A DNA stretch of 64,000 bases. It comes from Datisca glomerata. Lineage: Eukaryota; Streptophyta; Magnoliopsida; Cucurbitales; Datiscaceae. The notes under the pieces are model-generated. The model worked only from the letters and a program-made list of their open reading frames with translations. It did not search any database and was not told the DNA's origin. A program made the translations under genes and the position numbers. The stretch covers positions 1,738,607-1,802,606 of the forward strand of contig QANY01000261.1 in the NCBI GenBank assembly GCA_003255025.1. Direction: 5' to 3'. Below are positions 37,663 to 51,109 of this stretch, piece by piece (within the stretch, counting starts at the first letter, position 1; each line of letters opens with the position of its first letter).

Positions 37663-38024
37663 CAAAAACTCTATTATAGCATTTTTTTGTACATTCAATG
37701 TACTCAACAGATATAGGAATGCGTAGATTTGAATACAATAAACTCTGATATTGAAAGTTCGCGTTGAAATTGTTTGAAACTTCCCCAAAAGCTTATCATA
37801 TGTTCTTCTTTCCTTCAGAATAATATGGACGTTATGTTCATTAATAAACTTGTTCAAGAGATAAATGTAATCAAAGTATATATTTTTTATCAGAGGCTGA
37901 ATAGATAATCTAGGCACAAAATTATGATACATTATGGGAAAATAAAACTTCCATTGAAGAGAGTTAAATGAAAGATTTTCATAAAAATGCGTAGAATCAA
38001 GAATGAAGTTTTCATTCCCTACAT
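37663..38024 (-). pseudogene. Reading frame interrupted by the gypsy insertion, weakly DUF247-like
   Basis: A minus-strand frame open for about 120 codons before it enters the LTR. The stretch YIYLLNKFINEHNVHIILKE...LLGKFQTIS...FNI follows the spacing I know from DUF247/UPF0481 plant proteins (Y..FMD.LI....DV..L....I...LG......FN), and FVPRLSIQPLI could match the preceding strand. When the element and one TSD copy are removed, the frame continues about 12 codons into 22993 and below before a stop. No ATG, intron or promoter structure is clear, and the frame upstream of 38027 is broken. The family call is tentative; it may be a pseudogene or chance. Confidence 0.28.
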
Positions 38025-38027
38025 GTT

Positions 38028-41000
38028 AGATCATAAACTAATAATTGTAGCCAATCTCTAAAAATTCTCAATTGTTTCGAACTCTCTCTTTTTGGAATGA
38101 AATATTTAGACACACGATTATTGAAAAAGAAATATTTACGAAACCCACATTAATGGGATCGAACATTATTCCAAGTTATTTACACCCAATTCATCTTTCT
38201 TATTCTTATACTTTATATTTCGGCTTTAGTTTTCTTTTCATTAGTTTCAATAAACATATCGATCAATTTCGTTTTTTTTTTCTTATTAATACTTACTAAA
38301 GTTTTTTCATTAAAATATCATTTTCAAAGGCATAATTTAAAATTTTAACTATTCAATCCCAATTATTTCAATTAATTTATTAATTTATTTTAATTACCTA
38401 TATTAGACGGCAATTTTTGAGCGCACAACAAAATCAAAAGAACTTTGTATAAAGCTATATTGATTAGATAAACAAGCCACACAGATTGTGTTTGTCTGTA
38501 TATATATATAGGCATAGTATAATAGAGAGAGCTGCTGCGCAGACAGGCAAAAGGTAAGAACATTGTAATTATGTTCTTTGATTTCTTAAGGTAAATTCAA
38601 AATGGGGAAAGAGGGGAATGCTTTATTTTGACAATAATCGAAGTCAAACAAAAAGTTTCCCAGATAAAAGTAAGCATAACTAGTTGGCATTTTGTCTCTT
38701 TTGCTGAATTTACAGTCATTATTATTTGCCTTTATCACAGATCATAAAGGAATATCATAGTACGACCCAACTAGTGAAAGAAAAAATAAAAAAATTTATG
38801 GAATAATGGAATATCATTTTATGTTTATTGCCACTAAGCTTTGTCTTTCCACCAATGAACACTAAAATATTATTTCGTACAACCAACCAAATCTATTTTA
38901 TTATTATAAAATCAATAAATTTTTGGCAATATTATTAAATGAAAAGGCAATGTCAAGTTATATCGATATTAATTATCACAGTGATTTTATATGGATTAGG
39001 TTCTCGATCAAATTTATTTGATTGAGTGCGTGATATTTAAATTTATCTCTGATCAAATTTTTTACTATGCACGTATAGAATTGCCGAGTTATACTATATT
39101 AATTATCAGAATAATTTTACATAGATTAAGTTTTCGATTGAATTTATTTGTTAGAGTGTGTTATTTATTTTAAAAATAAAAATATTAAAAGAGTGGGAAA
39201 ACATTGACATTTAAACACATGCATGTTTGAGATATCACTTAGTAAAATAAATATGATCTACATCTTAATAGCTTAGAATGACTCTTCTAACCCAGACGGT
39301 CCAGATCACGCTAAACTGTCAGCAAAAAAATACATAATTTTTATTTTTTATTTTTTTAACATTTATTTGAGTCATCCAAATCTATTTTAACGATTCAGAT
39401 TAAACTTCCCCTCTGCAGTTGCTTAACAACTGTAGAAGATCCTAATTTGAAGTTATCCTTTGTAAGCTGAAATTTCCTCCCCATCCTAAGTAGTTATTGG
39501 TTGTTTTCCGTGATATGTTATTTGGGTTATTTTGTTTCCTATGTGCACGTTCTTTTCTTATCATAATCCCTTATTGTAGACCTGTCTTGAAATTTTCCAT
39601 GTGAAGGAAATATACTATTTCATAAGAGAGTAATTCTATGCATAGACCAAGTCATAATTTATCAGATTATGTGTCAGTCATTTATATAATAATTTGATAA
39701 TAACTAGTTAATGCACACGTGCGTTGCACGTGTAAATGAGTCTATTATATTTTTAGTTATGATTATCATTTATAATCATATTGTATTTATGCAAGTTAAA
39801 AAAAATGTATTTAGCATCAAATATTTACTTTTGAATTTAGGTGAGTAAGATTAAGAAAATGTTATACGTAGTTATTTATTGCTATATTATTATTTAACCA
39901 AGTTTAAAATATCACATGTATGTTTTTAAAAAATAAAGAAAGAAAAAGTATATAGTAGAAATATGCTTTTAAAATTTTAAAGAAAAAGTGACGTCATTAG
40001 AATTAAATCATCTATTTCATGTTTTATTTTTAACTTAATTTAAATTTTTGTATTGGAAATTTAATTTTTGTTGTTTGTAAATTTTGTGTAACTATATTTA
40101 TGTAATATATTGATTATACTAACATACAAAATTTAGCATAAATAAAGTTTCTAAAAGAGTGTTATCATTTAAATTGTATAATTTATATTCGATATAGATA
40201 ATTTACTTTTCACCTATATTAAAAATAATTTAGTACCAAGTTGAGTTTTCTTTATATAACTTTTTAAAAAACTTGATACAACTCATTCAAAATTATCAAA
40301 TTAAAATTAACTTAAAATTATTTATTAATTATTGTTTTCCAAATTCATTAAATAGGTTAATGAATTTTGAAATTAATGCTTCCTTGATCAATTTATTATA
40401 GTATTAAAATAATAAAATCTTAAATGCTACATGTAATTTATAAGGTTATTTTAGGTAATGCATCAATAATATGTGGATAAAATTATCCAAAAATGATATT
40501 ATTTTCTCCCCACTTTTAATATATTATAGACTATATTGAATAATAACACAACAACTTATGAATATTTGACATATCACTTAATCAATAAAAAATTAGTTTA
40601 TAACTTACTCGATCTAGAATTACCCTTTGAAAAAAATACTAATCCTTACAAATATTAAAATAGATATCAAGACATACCTATAATTTATTAAACAGTGGAA
40701 GCATGGGATAAACATTTTCACTACTAATCCTAAAATATCCTTAAAAATACATGCGGTGTATTTTTATTTCTCCATCAAATATAGATATATTGAAATATGT
40801 CAATTAAAAAACGGTTTTTGAAATGTGACAATCCACCAGATGTAGTGGAATGAAAAGTGATCTTGATTAGATATCATATACAACTGAAAAATGGTTCATT
40901 AGAAAACGATTATATAATGCATCTCTTTTTGAAGGAAAGGTGTGTGATATATCTTAATTCCTGGGGCAAAATACATTGTATGTGTTGAATGTAGATTCTT

Positions 41001-42476
41001 TCCCATATCCTACATACTAGTATTCGTGTTATTCGTCAGAAGTTTGTGTTCTTTTACTGTGATATAGCCAGTCGTAGTGTAAATTATATATAGTCATGGA
41101 GGACTAAAAATATTGTTCTTAATAAAATTATCGAACAATCTATGCTGCTTCGGTTGATTTTGGGATAATAGGAAGTTAAAACCTATTGTTTAGATTGTTT
41201 ATGGTGAATGATACTACTCATATGGTCAAATGTATGTTGGATTGTATTTCCTTTTGAACTCATTTTTGTACATGCATTTATTTGTCTTTCTTATTGTTTT
41301 CCTGTTCTATATAGTCGGGTAGTAATTTATTTGGATTAATCTGGTTATATGCATTTAAAGTTAGTTCTTAAGAGGTTTGAATGTTTAGACTGGTGTTGTA
41401 CTTTGACTCCCTCGTAGTAAAGTGCATGAATTATGTAAATTTTTACAACAATGGTGTTTTTATTAGACATTATTATTACTTAGATGAAATTTTTTACAAT
41501 GGTCCGCATCCATATCGAGATTCACTAAATAAATGTGGGGTTAATAAATACATCAAATGCATGTGGGGTTCACCAAAAACTCCCGACAGTTGTCGGGAAA
41601 AAAAAATCAGGCATATAAGTTTGACCATTACATGAGTGTTGAGTTTTCTATATAAAATGATATTTCATTATTTTGGAAAACCTGGATGCTGGACTGCCTC
41701 ATTATAAAGGTGAATACTCTCTTATTTATATTTTTTTCACTCTCACTTAAAGTAATAATATTAATAAAGAAAAAATGAAACTTAATTTATTTTTCTATTA
41801 CATGATGACTCATGAAGACATTCAAAATGAGTTAATAGGTAAAAATAAGCAAATTTTTATTCATATGTTAATTTTATATTTTTCTAGTTTTTTATTTATA
41901 CGAGTTAGCTTTTTTATTCAACTTTCTTTTGTTTTTTTAAACTTTAACCAAGAGTTTCTTCTAAACAACTATATCATATAAATTCACATGACGTATGAAT
42001 ACATATTTTAGCTAAACAAATTTAAAATGATAATCTAGGCTAATAGGTACCATATAGCTACCATTCTCATTAAGTTATCCAATGTTCATATTTTTTTAAA
42101 AAATAACGATTTATTTAAGTAGTTAAGCGTTATGTTTTGTGAAACAGTGCGTGTAAATGGAGAAGGACGATGGTCAGTATTAAAACAGAAAAATGAGAAT
42201 TTCTTATATGAAAATTATGATGAGGGTATTAATGTCATTATAGAGCTGCTTAAGAGAGTAGAGTAGCTTTTTCATTGCAAGTCTGACTCTTGAGAGCAGA
42301 ATGGTAGTACCGCAAATAAATGTCAAACCGAGTCCGAAGTTAAACCCATTTAATTACATCATGATCTAATCTACTGAAAGATCCAACTTGCATTCAAAAA
42401 TCCCCCATTTTCATTACGACGACTGACTAAAGAGAATCTAGAGAGAGAAAGTTGCAAACGAAACTTTGCTTATTGG
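38028..42476. other. Intergenic DNA upstream of the BRN1-like gene
   Basis: AT-rich. 38498-38552 has a TATA-like run (tatatatataggc) followed by an agagagagctgctgcgcagacaggcaaaag/gtaagaac pattern that could be a first exon and splice donor, but no downstream exon is recognisable. 39704-39733 is a possible Helitron end. 41582-41597 is a perfect small hairpin, cccgaca-gt-tgtcggg. The last ~200 bp before 42477 presumably hold the BRN1-like promoter, though no clear TATA box is seen. Confidence 0.5.
39704..39733 (-). mobile_element. Possible Helitron 3' terminus
   Basis: On the minus strand a perfect 8-bp hairpin (ACACGTGC-aac-GCACGTGT) is followed by seven bases, CTAG and then T. That is the hairpin plus CTRR|T pattern of Helitron 3' ends. 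The body would extend rightward from here; its 5' TC end was not identified. Confidence 0.4.
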
Positions 42477-42499
42477 GAGAGAGAGAGAGAGAGAGAGAG
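42477..42499 (+). repeat. (GA)n microsatellite in the 5' leader of the BRN1-like gene
   Basis: About 11 GA repeats end 14 bp before the ATG. GA tracts in plant leaders can bind BBR/BPC (GAGA-binding) factors; a regulatory role here is inference. Confidence 0.85.
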
Positions 42500-42513
42500 T
42501 TTGAGCGGCATTA

Positions 42514-45500
42514 ATGGCGGAGGGGAAGAGAGAGAGGACGACGAGTAACGAAGACTGTGTGAAGCTGTTCGTAGGTCAAGTGCCTAAGCACATGACTGAA
42601 GCTCAGCTTCTTACAATGTTCAAAGAGTTTGCTATCGTCGACGAGGTCAACATTATCAAGGACAAAGCGACACGCGCTTCTCGAGGTTCACTGTTTTCTC
42701 TTTTTTTGCTCCATTCTCTCTTTCTTGCGCGGTTATGCACGCACATTCGTCCTCCTCTCGTTCTCCGAGCTATTGATTTTCGAACCTCACTCGGGATGTA
42801 TGATTTGCGTGATTTGGAGGATTAGGACTGAGATTTGAAACACTGGACTGTGTAAATTGTTGTTTGCAACCCTAATTTGTAGTCTTTAGTCTTAAATTTT
42901 GTTTTCGGTTATGACTTTACCTGCAGGGTGTTGTTTTGTGATATGTCCTTCGAGGCAGGAAGCGGATAAGGCGGTCAATGCCTGTCATAATAAGAAAACC
43001 TTACCTGGGGTCAGTGGAAGTTCGATCTCTATGCCTAGACTTTTCTTTTCGTCTTTTTCTCGTTTATAGAGTGAAACATTATGATTAGTGATGGAAATGT
43101 ATGATCGATAATTACGAAGCGCACCTAAAAGTATCTAAACATGGAGGTTTTCGAAAAGAGACAGCTTGACTGTATTTTGCTCTAGCTTTTGATGACCATA
43201 CTATGGTTATAGGCTAATTATTAGATCTCCCACAGTAACTATAGCGACAAGGAAGATAGTTAGTCATAATTATGCGTCTGAGTTTTGGGTCATGTTGCAG
43301 ATCGTGACTATCAATCGAATATAGCTATTTATGACTGAGAAGCATTTCAACTCTAGTTCTTCATTGTGGAGTAATAGTTTTCAAGTTTTTCAGCAATAAT
43401 CTTTAATGCCTGCAGCATGAATTAGAAATGAGTCGTGGTTTGTACGTCAATAAACTGTACCTTATGCATGGTCATAGTACTCCATCAGGATCTCCAAACC
43501 ACAGCATACACGAATCTGATCACCTAAGAACTCCTCAAGATAAAATGATCAAAGACAGCTCCTCGTTGTTGTTATAATATCACTATTGGTTTCTCATCAA
43601 GTTTAAGTGGCTTTGCCCACAGACAAGTTGGCATTTTCCGTACTCCTTTTGCTTGCTGACCATAGAGATGGAACTTGAGGTCCCTTTCCATGGACCATGT
43701 TTCTATTCAGATCAATTATAGAAAGATTCTGTCTAGTATTTTGCTGAAAGGTTTGGGTCAACACATGGACTTATGTGGTTCTTAAGGAGTGGGTGCTGGT
43801 GTATGGTGTTCCATATGTTGAACTTTTCTTCTCCATCGAGCCATTGATTATGTGTTTTTATCACTATCCATACATCATATTCGTAATCAGCAAAAGATAT
43901 AATTGAGTGGTTTTACTGTTGAGTTCTAGTGGAGAATAGACTACAAGAATGTTGAACAGAATGAAGTTGTGTTCTGCTCTAATGCTTTATAAGACACATC
44001 TTGAAAAGCTCAACCTCATTGCATGATTTTTTCTAATAGTCATTTGGAATCTTAGTCTAGCTGTGGGATCCAATGAACAAAACTAGTTTTAAGATGTTTA
44101 TTGTACAGAAGACATAAATCATTCCAACTTTTCAACACCATACTTGAGTATTTCTATGTTTTAAAGCGAGCAGATTGCTTTCGGAACAGTTTCTCTAAGA
44201 CTCATTCGTGATTACCAATTACTATTTGAAACACTGTTGTAAAATGTGTTCTCATGAAACTTGGCATTTTCCTGGCCTAGGTGTAAAATTGACCAGGCAG
44301 CCACGTATAGGCCTTGCTGGACCTTCAATTGTTTGCCAAGGCAAGCTTCTTGATTGGGTCTTGCCTATGCCTGTTAAACTAAGTTGATATTTTACAGTAA
44401 TTTGATATCTTGTAAATATATTGGGTAACCACACTTAAAAGGAATATTCAGTGTCCTGCTGGAGTTTGTTTATCCACATTATCGAAGTATTGTGAGACAA
44501 ATTTGTTCTACATATGTTTCTATTACCATGTGACATAGTCATGTTGTTTTCACCCTGACTGAAAGGTGCCCTGCTTTTTCTGTCCAATTCAGGCATCTAG
44601 TCCATTGCAAGTGAAGTATGCAGATGGAGAATTGGAAAGGCTAGGTGTAACATTAAAATCATTATTCAAACACATTTCTTTGTGAAGTCATGCTACTTTG
44701 TATTTCATGTATTTGGATGAATAATTGTTATTGTCCCTAAAATCAGAACACAAGCTATTTGTTGGTATGCTTCCAAAGAATGTATCTGAAATCGAAGTTT
44801 CTGCCCTTTTCTCTCAATATGGAGCAATAAAGGACTTACAAATATTAAGAGGTTCTCAGCAGACAAGCAAAGGTAATGCTGACGGGGTTATCAACTATTA
44901 AGGACTTGTAAATATTAGAAGGTTCTCAATTTGTGAAAATCTATTGCATTAGGGGGATATTATCCACTATCCATTTGTCACTCTGTATGATTTATGGGAC
45001 AGGTTGTGCATTTCTGAAGTATGAGACAAAAGAACAAGCCGTGGCTGCTCTTGAGGCAATCAATGGAAAGTATAAAATGGAGGTCTGTGTATATCTTTTC
45101 TATGGTAACTGAATTTTTGTCTTAAAAATTTATGTGTTTGTTGTTTGACAATGGACACTCTGCTCCTGAATTATTCTGTCTTTTAAGTATGGAGGCTGTG
45201 GAAAACATTGTACATGCTCTTCTATGATGTATTCAAAGATATGGCTTCTGTAGATCTAATGATGGATATATTTATCTGCTATACAAAATTTATACATTAG
45301 TAATGGAAAGTCATATATTATTATAATTGAAAGCTGTTTAAATGTGGTGGCCGGTGGGTAGACTACTAGACTTTGGTGATGTTCAGATGTAAATAAATGG
45401 AGTTACACTGTATACGCATCAACTGTCTATCATTTTTTATCTGTAACAACTGTCTATCATAAATGTTTCAAATGGCAGATATGAGCATCTGGTGCAAGCA

Positions 45501-46816
45501 CAAGAATGCTGATGGTGGATGACAATTTATATAATATTATTTCTTGTCTTTTCTCTTTCTCTTTTTTTTGTTCTTTCTTTTGGTGGAATCAGTTCAATCA
45601 TTTTCCTCTTGTTTATTGGCTCTACAACTATCTTTCGTCTTGATATTTGTCGTTATTGAAGATCTTATATCTGTTTCCCCATTAGGGTTCAAGTGTTCCT
45701 TTGGTTGTCAAATGGGCGGATACGGAAAAGGAGAGGCGAGCTCGTAAGGCTCAGAAAGCTCAATCCCAGGCTTCTAATGTGCTAAGCTCTGATACACAAC
45801 ATTCTTCATTATTTGGAGCCTTGCCACAGGGTTATCTTCCTCCTTATAACGGATATGGTTATCAGGTCAGGACTAATTGTTCTATGTCTGGGTGGCTAAA
45901 ACGTCTATTCCATCCCCAATCACCTTCTTACCCTAGGGGCAGAATTTCTTATAATTATCAATTGTCATTCTGCCTTGGGATTGCGTTCCAGAAGTCCCTT
46001 AGTTTGTTCTTAATATCCTGGGTATTTTCTTGGATCATTCTTTTGTAGGCTCCTGGAACTTATGGGCTTATGCAATACCGCCTGCCGCCAATGCAGAACC
46101 AACCCGGTTTCCATAATTTAATTCCTCAAATAAACCAAGGAAATGCACTGCGTGGAATTGCTCCTGACTTTGGTAGAAATTATACCATGCCTCCTGCAAG
46201 CTATGTTGCTTCTGCTTATCCTGCAGTGCCAGGTCTTCAGCATCCCATGACATTTCCAGGAGGAATGATGGGTCATCGGCCTTTGAGTGATTCACCCGGT
46301 TCAGTGCCTCCTACACTAGCAAACAGTAACTCGGCAACATCTCCCAGCTCGACTAGAAGTTCAGGTGGTCAAATTGAAGGTTGGTATTCATTTGCTACTC
46401 ATGTTGTTTAACTTGTTTGATTAATTATCGTTTAAGGTTGTTCCCTCATTTCCTTTTGTTTTATGTAGGGCCACCCGGTGCTAATCTATTTATTTATCAC
46501 ATACCTCAAGAATATGGTGATCAAGAGCTCATCAATGCATTTCAATCATTTGGTAGGGTTCTGAGTGCGAAGGTTTTTGTTGACAAAGCAACTGGCATTA
46601 GCAAATGTTTCGGTGAGCAAATTTCTGTTAACTTTGAATCAGGCAATTACCTTTGAGAAACCCCTCCACTCACACCCTTTGTCTGCAGGATTTGTCAGTT
46701 ATGATGCTCCGGAGGCCGCTCAATCTGCCATTAGTATGATGAATGGATATCAATTAGATGGTAAAAAATTAAAGGTCCAGCTTAAGAGAGATAACAAACA
46801 GAATAAACCATATTGA
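42514..46816 (+). CDS. BRN1: BRN1/BRN2-like (Bruno/CELF) RNA-binding protein, nine coding exons
   Basis: Exons: 42514-42685, 42927-43009, 44593-44644, 44747-44872, 45003-45082, 45686-45865, 46049-46379, 46469-46612, 46689-46816. All introns are GT-AG and phases join into 1296 bases, 431 aa (Arabidopsis BRN1 is ~441). Three RRMs: RRM1 about 16-97 (RNP2 LFVGQV 18-23; RNP1 RGCCFVIC across the exon 1/2 joint), RRM2 about 104-185 (LFVGML 106-111; KGCAFLKY 144-151) and RRM3 about 346-424 (LFIYHI 348-353; RNP1 KCFGFVSY, ending at 394). A G/P/Y/N-rich linker (about 190-340) and basic tail [11 protein letters not shown] match the family closely. Arabidopsis BRN1/BRN2 bind the SOC1 3' UTR and delay flowering, and BRN1 (RBP-DR1) is tied to salicylate defence; the same role here is inferred. 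BRN1 versus BRN2 is not resolved. The start is the first ATG after the GA tract. Confidence 0.95.
43010..44592 (+). other. Long second intron of the BRN1-like gene
   Basis: 1583 bp, far longer than most of the others (76-241 bp; the fifth is 603 bp). It splits RRM1 after NKKTLPG. By eye it holds no recognisable transposon ends or coding sequence. Confidence 0.85.
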
Positions 46817-47900
46817 TCTGAGATTCATCGAAGAAGGCGGGGAAAAAAATCTCTCACACGTTCTCAGACTGCCTAAATCCGTGGCAGTCACGCAGTATCA
46901 CCATTTGAGGATGGACAGGAGATAAGTCTGTGGTTGGTTCATTACTCCATCCTATTGTAATTGGCTCTCATGAAATGAAACCACAGGAAGTCGTAACTCA
47001 TGTTGCATCATCCTGTGCCATTCCAATTTGTAATTTGTGTACCATGGAAGTTGTTTATACGTTGACTATAAATTCATTGATTCTTCACGCTCCTGAACAT
47101 ATGTTGATTGTAAAATTTTATGGAAGCATTCATGGTAAAATGAATTCCGATTCTTTTAGTTTGCACAGAAATCACCAAGTATTGAGCTACTTTGTCATCT
47201 CACAGATGGAAGATGCTTTTGTACCTTGGACTATACTCTTATCTCAAAGAACATTTGTAATGCCTTTCTTCCTTTATAGACCTATGGTAGATTTAGTCAG
47301 CATTTAAACTACACGAGGATGCCTTTGAAGATGCTGATAATCTTATTGACTGGTTTATCTGCAATCTCCTTTTCTGTCTATGCTAGAACTAGTAATTCAT
47401 TTGCAGGTTTTCTGTCATTTACAAATATGTTCCTACTTGTTTAGAGCATGCCATTTAATCATCATTCTTTAAGATTGTGGTGACTACCGAAGTGACATCA
47501 AGAAGCAGCAGCTCAGACTTTCTAGCTATTCTGACAGAAAATCCAGAGCCCCAGCTCACTATGGAAGACCAGGGAGACCAAGCTCACTGCTGTTTTGGAT
47601 GTTTGGATGGTACATGTCGTTTCTCCCGGTAAGGCCTGCCCAGTTGAGTCTATTTTGACATGATCAGGTTAGATCCCAAGAATCCCAATCTTCTTCCAAA
47701 GTGTTTGTACACAGTTATCTTCATGAGTCATGAAGATAATTTGTCTTTTCGAGAGATGTATGAAAAGGATGAGTTTTTATTAGATCATGAAATTGATGTA
47801 TTTTCCTTCCCCTTCCGTTGACTTCTATTTTCATTTTATTTTCTTTCTTAGGTTTTTAAATCCAACATAGCAAGCATGAAATTGATGCTCCACTGGTCTT
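46817..47900 (+). other. Probable 3' UTR and downstream region of the BRN1-like gene
   Basis: The base composition stays gene-like past the stop. A frame at 46930-47307 has no recognisable domain and is probably untranslated. No canonical AATAAA is obvious, so the 3' end is a guess. Confidence 0.45.
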
Positions 47901-49821
47901 TTTAATGTAATAACATGTGACTACATGGCTAAAACTCGGCAGAATATTAGGACATTGAGGTCCCACTTGAGCTTTAGTTCAACCCATCTAATTGAAGGTT
48001 GTCTTATCTCATATCTGTATTTTACTGTTCTTAGTCTTTGTGTTAATGTATCAAGTTCTGAATTGAACCAAACTTTGTAACTTGGGCAATCTCCCATCAA
48101 TCATATATTGGCCAGCTGGTCTTTTAATCCCTATACTTGTTTGTTTGTCGAACTTTGTTTATGTGGACTGTTGTTTTGGTCATTGTTTGTCTAATTTACC
48201 CACTAAGTTATCAAATAATTTAAAATGTTATAAGTGGGTCTTTCTGTTAGCCTTAACTTTGATATACTTTATATGTTTGATCACCTACCCAACGAAAACG
48301 TATATGTTAGATACTACATAAACGGCTTTAAGATTTAGAGTTTAGTAAAGGACTTGATTGAAAAAACTAAACTTAGAGAGACCAATTTGGATATTTGACA
48401 AAATTTGCATGGACCAAAACTAGTGCATTGTATTAACATGTAGTGAGTTAATCTTCGTATTAAAATTTGATTATTGTTGAGTAGCCCGTGATTTATGAGC
48501 TCTTTTTAATTTAGGTTCTGCCTCAAAATTTAAGTGTGAAATGAAATGAAAATAAAACAATTTGAGGTGTATTGTCTTATTCATGTTTAGTTAGAGAAAT
48601 TATTACACTTTTATCCCGTCATTTTCCTTCCTTCACATTCTCTCAGCCCTCAGTTAAACATTTTAAAATTAAAAACTTCAGATCATTTCGGTCTTAATTT
48701 AAAATGAATTTGGAAGAGACGGAAGATATCGCAGGCATAAGAAGTTCATTTTCTTGCTGTGAGTCAGTGAGTGGAAACATCAGGTTGCCTAAAATAATCT
48801 CTATTTCTCTAATCAAACATCATGTTACGAATATGTTAAAATAATTAATAGTTTTTCTGGCTTTTCCCCCAATCTTTGTTACTTTTTTTTTTTACATTTA
48901 TTTTTGTCTAATTGAACACCTTCTATATAAACAAAACACAACATTCATTCCACGTATCATATACATAACTCTAAAATTTTATTAAAAGAAGTGTCATTGA
49001 TTAATGAGAGAATACATTGATTAAACCCCTAATCCTGGCTAATTAAGCCACGTTAATATTGTTTTAATTAGATGTTGACTAATTGACTTCTAATACTTTT
49101 GCTTGTCTTGTGAAGTTGAAGAATAGAACAAATTTTTTGTTGTTCTTTTTCAACTTTTTGAATCATTCTCTACCCTCCGATTCATCAACATGTGGTTGAT
49201 GATGATTACATGTTTCAATCTGATTGATATCTCAATCTATCTCATCTATAATTTCTTGTGTATGTTATGCACGTAATGTTTGTGATTAGATAATAGAAAC
49301 TCAATATACCCAAGATTAATAAGATTTTCTTCTCTTATTCTCTGTTTGGTACTCAAAGATTAGTCATTAGATGAAGGGATGTCAAATTGAGTTTCTATCT
49401 ATATTCAACGCTCCTTTCAATTCGGTCCCTTTTTATAGTTGTTTATATCTGGTCCTTATACGTAATCAGGTCCGATATTGACCTTCCACCCATTTTTGTT
49501 GAATATAATTCACAAACATGTACATGTTGTGAAAATTTTGTGTACTATTTAATTTTTTATGTAGTTTAAAAAACTTTGTACATGTTCAAATTGACAAATT
49601 GACCATGGTTGTACAAAAATGAGATTTAAACAATGTGTACTAAATTTATTGCTAATTGTATACATTTGTCATATTGGTCAACATAAATAAATATAAAGTT
49701 TGCATTTGAACGTCCAACGATTAAAATAAAAAAAAAAGTTAAATGGATAGAATTGATTTTGCACATTAAATATAGGGACTAAAAAAGTTTTTAATTTACC
49801 GTACACATACATACATATATA
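47901..49821. other. Intergenic DNA
   Basis: AT-rich with scattered short frames (48082-48321, 49387-49569) that are hydrophobic and unsupported. No element termini identified. Confidence 0.5.
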
Positions 49822-49826
49822 TATAT

Positions 49827-50362
49827 TGTAAACGAAAAAATTTACGGTTTTTGAGAATTGATCGTGATTTTCTTACATCATATATGAAAATATAGAGAAT
49901 AATAAGAGAGAGAAAGAGAAGAGAATAATAATATCATGATTTACGTGGAAAACTCTTAAAGAGAAGAAAAATCACAAGAAAATTTTGATAGTATTTCATT
50001 TGGAGAAAATGTTTCTTATGGGTGTTAAAAGTTGTTATACACATTGCCTCTATTTATAGGGCTTCAATCAGTTACATAGAATCTAATATAGCTTGTCTAA
50101 TTCTATCTGAAAAGATAATCAATAAAATATTCCCTGAGATCTAGCTTATCAACATTAACAACTTAATAAATCTTGACCGTCTGATCAATCCAATGGTCTT
50201 GATTAGTTTTTTTTCAGATTGCCATGTTAGCAATGCATGTACTTTCGTCTGATTGATATATTCTTCATAACCGCCCAGTTGATCTTACGGTTCTCGATCT
50301 ATCTTCTCTTCGATAGAGTTTTCTAGATTTTACAACGTATCATATGAAATTTTGTCTATTCA
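49827..50362 (-). repeat. 3' LTR (left) of copy-2 LARD-like element
   Basis: 536 bp. The minus strand has CTATAAATAGAGG (50047-50059), a TATA-box region. It lacks about 45 bp present in the right LTR. Confidence 0.88.
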
Positions 50363-50380
50363 TTCGCCCCCATTACACTC
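50363..50380 (-). other. Polypurine tract of copy-2 LARD-like element
   Basis: gagtgtaatgggggcgaa on the minus strand, directly adjoining the LTR. It differs by two bases from the tract at 10951-10968. Confidence 0.78.
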
Positions 50381-51109
50381 GACGGAATTTCGTTCGTAGA
50401 TGTGTAATGATCATCTTTTATTGTTTTGACGCTGTCTGCCCTTTTCTAGTCTCACGGGCTTCTTGGAAACATGTGATATAGTTTTCTAAGAAACTTTTTG
50501 ACTGTCTACTAACGGCTTATTCTTTTCTTTATGCCGTTATGTTCTTCTGTTTCCGTTTACAGATGCTTTGCGATTTTTGAGTAACTTATTTGTCAGCTTG
50601 TTGTTGATGATTATTTCTCATTCATTTATTGTTATGCCTTTCCCTTCCTTTCACTACAGGCTCATTGATAAAAAATTTCCCGTTTTCTTCATTTTGTCAT
50701 TTTCCTTCTTTCGTACGTTAAGATCTGTGATAAGAATGTTGTACAAGAACACAATAATTGAGATGAGTAAGAAAGGAGTGTACTAGTTCATAATTATATC
50801 ACATGAGTTTAAGTTTGATGTTCCACATTTGTTGGTAGAGTTTCTACTGTTTCTTTATTTTCCTTTTGTACTTCTGCTTTGATCAGTATGAATTACTCTG
50901 TTTGTGTAATATTTCTTCTATTAAATTCCCTTTTATTGTACTTCATTAAAAAACTTAGCAAAATTTGGGGATCAAATCTGACTTCAAGCTTTCGAGGAAA
51001 TTTGTTCTTAAATATGTAGGAAACTTTTGGCCCCCAGAGTTCTCTGAAGAATAACTATGTTCTTTTATGAAATTTGTTCCCGAAGATAAGACTTTAATTT
51101 CTTTATGAT

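Noticed and set aside
37663..38300. Organelle DNA insertion (chloroplast ycf1/ycf2-like AT-rich frames)
   Set aside because: The protein text matches no chloroplast gene I can recall; the DUF247-like spacing fits better, though weakly.
38498..38560. TATA-like run and exon/donor-like sequence suggesting a non-coding transcript
   Set aside because: No second exon, hairpin or conserved product could be supported.
46930..47307. 125-codon frame downstream of the BRN1-like stop
   Set aside because: Most likely 3' UTR; no domain, and it follows the terminal exon directly.
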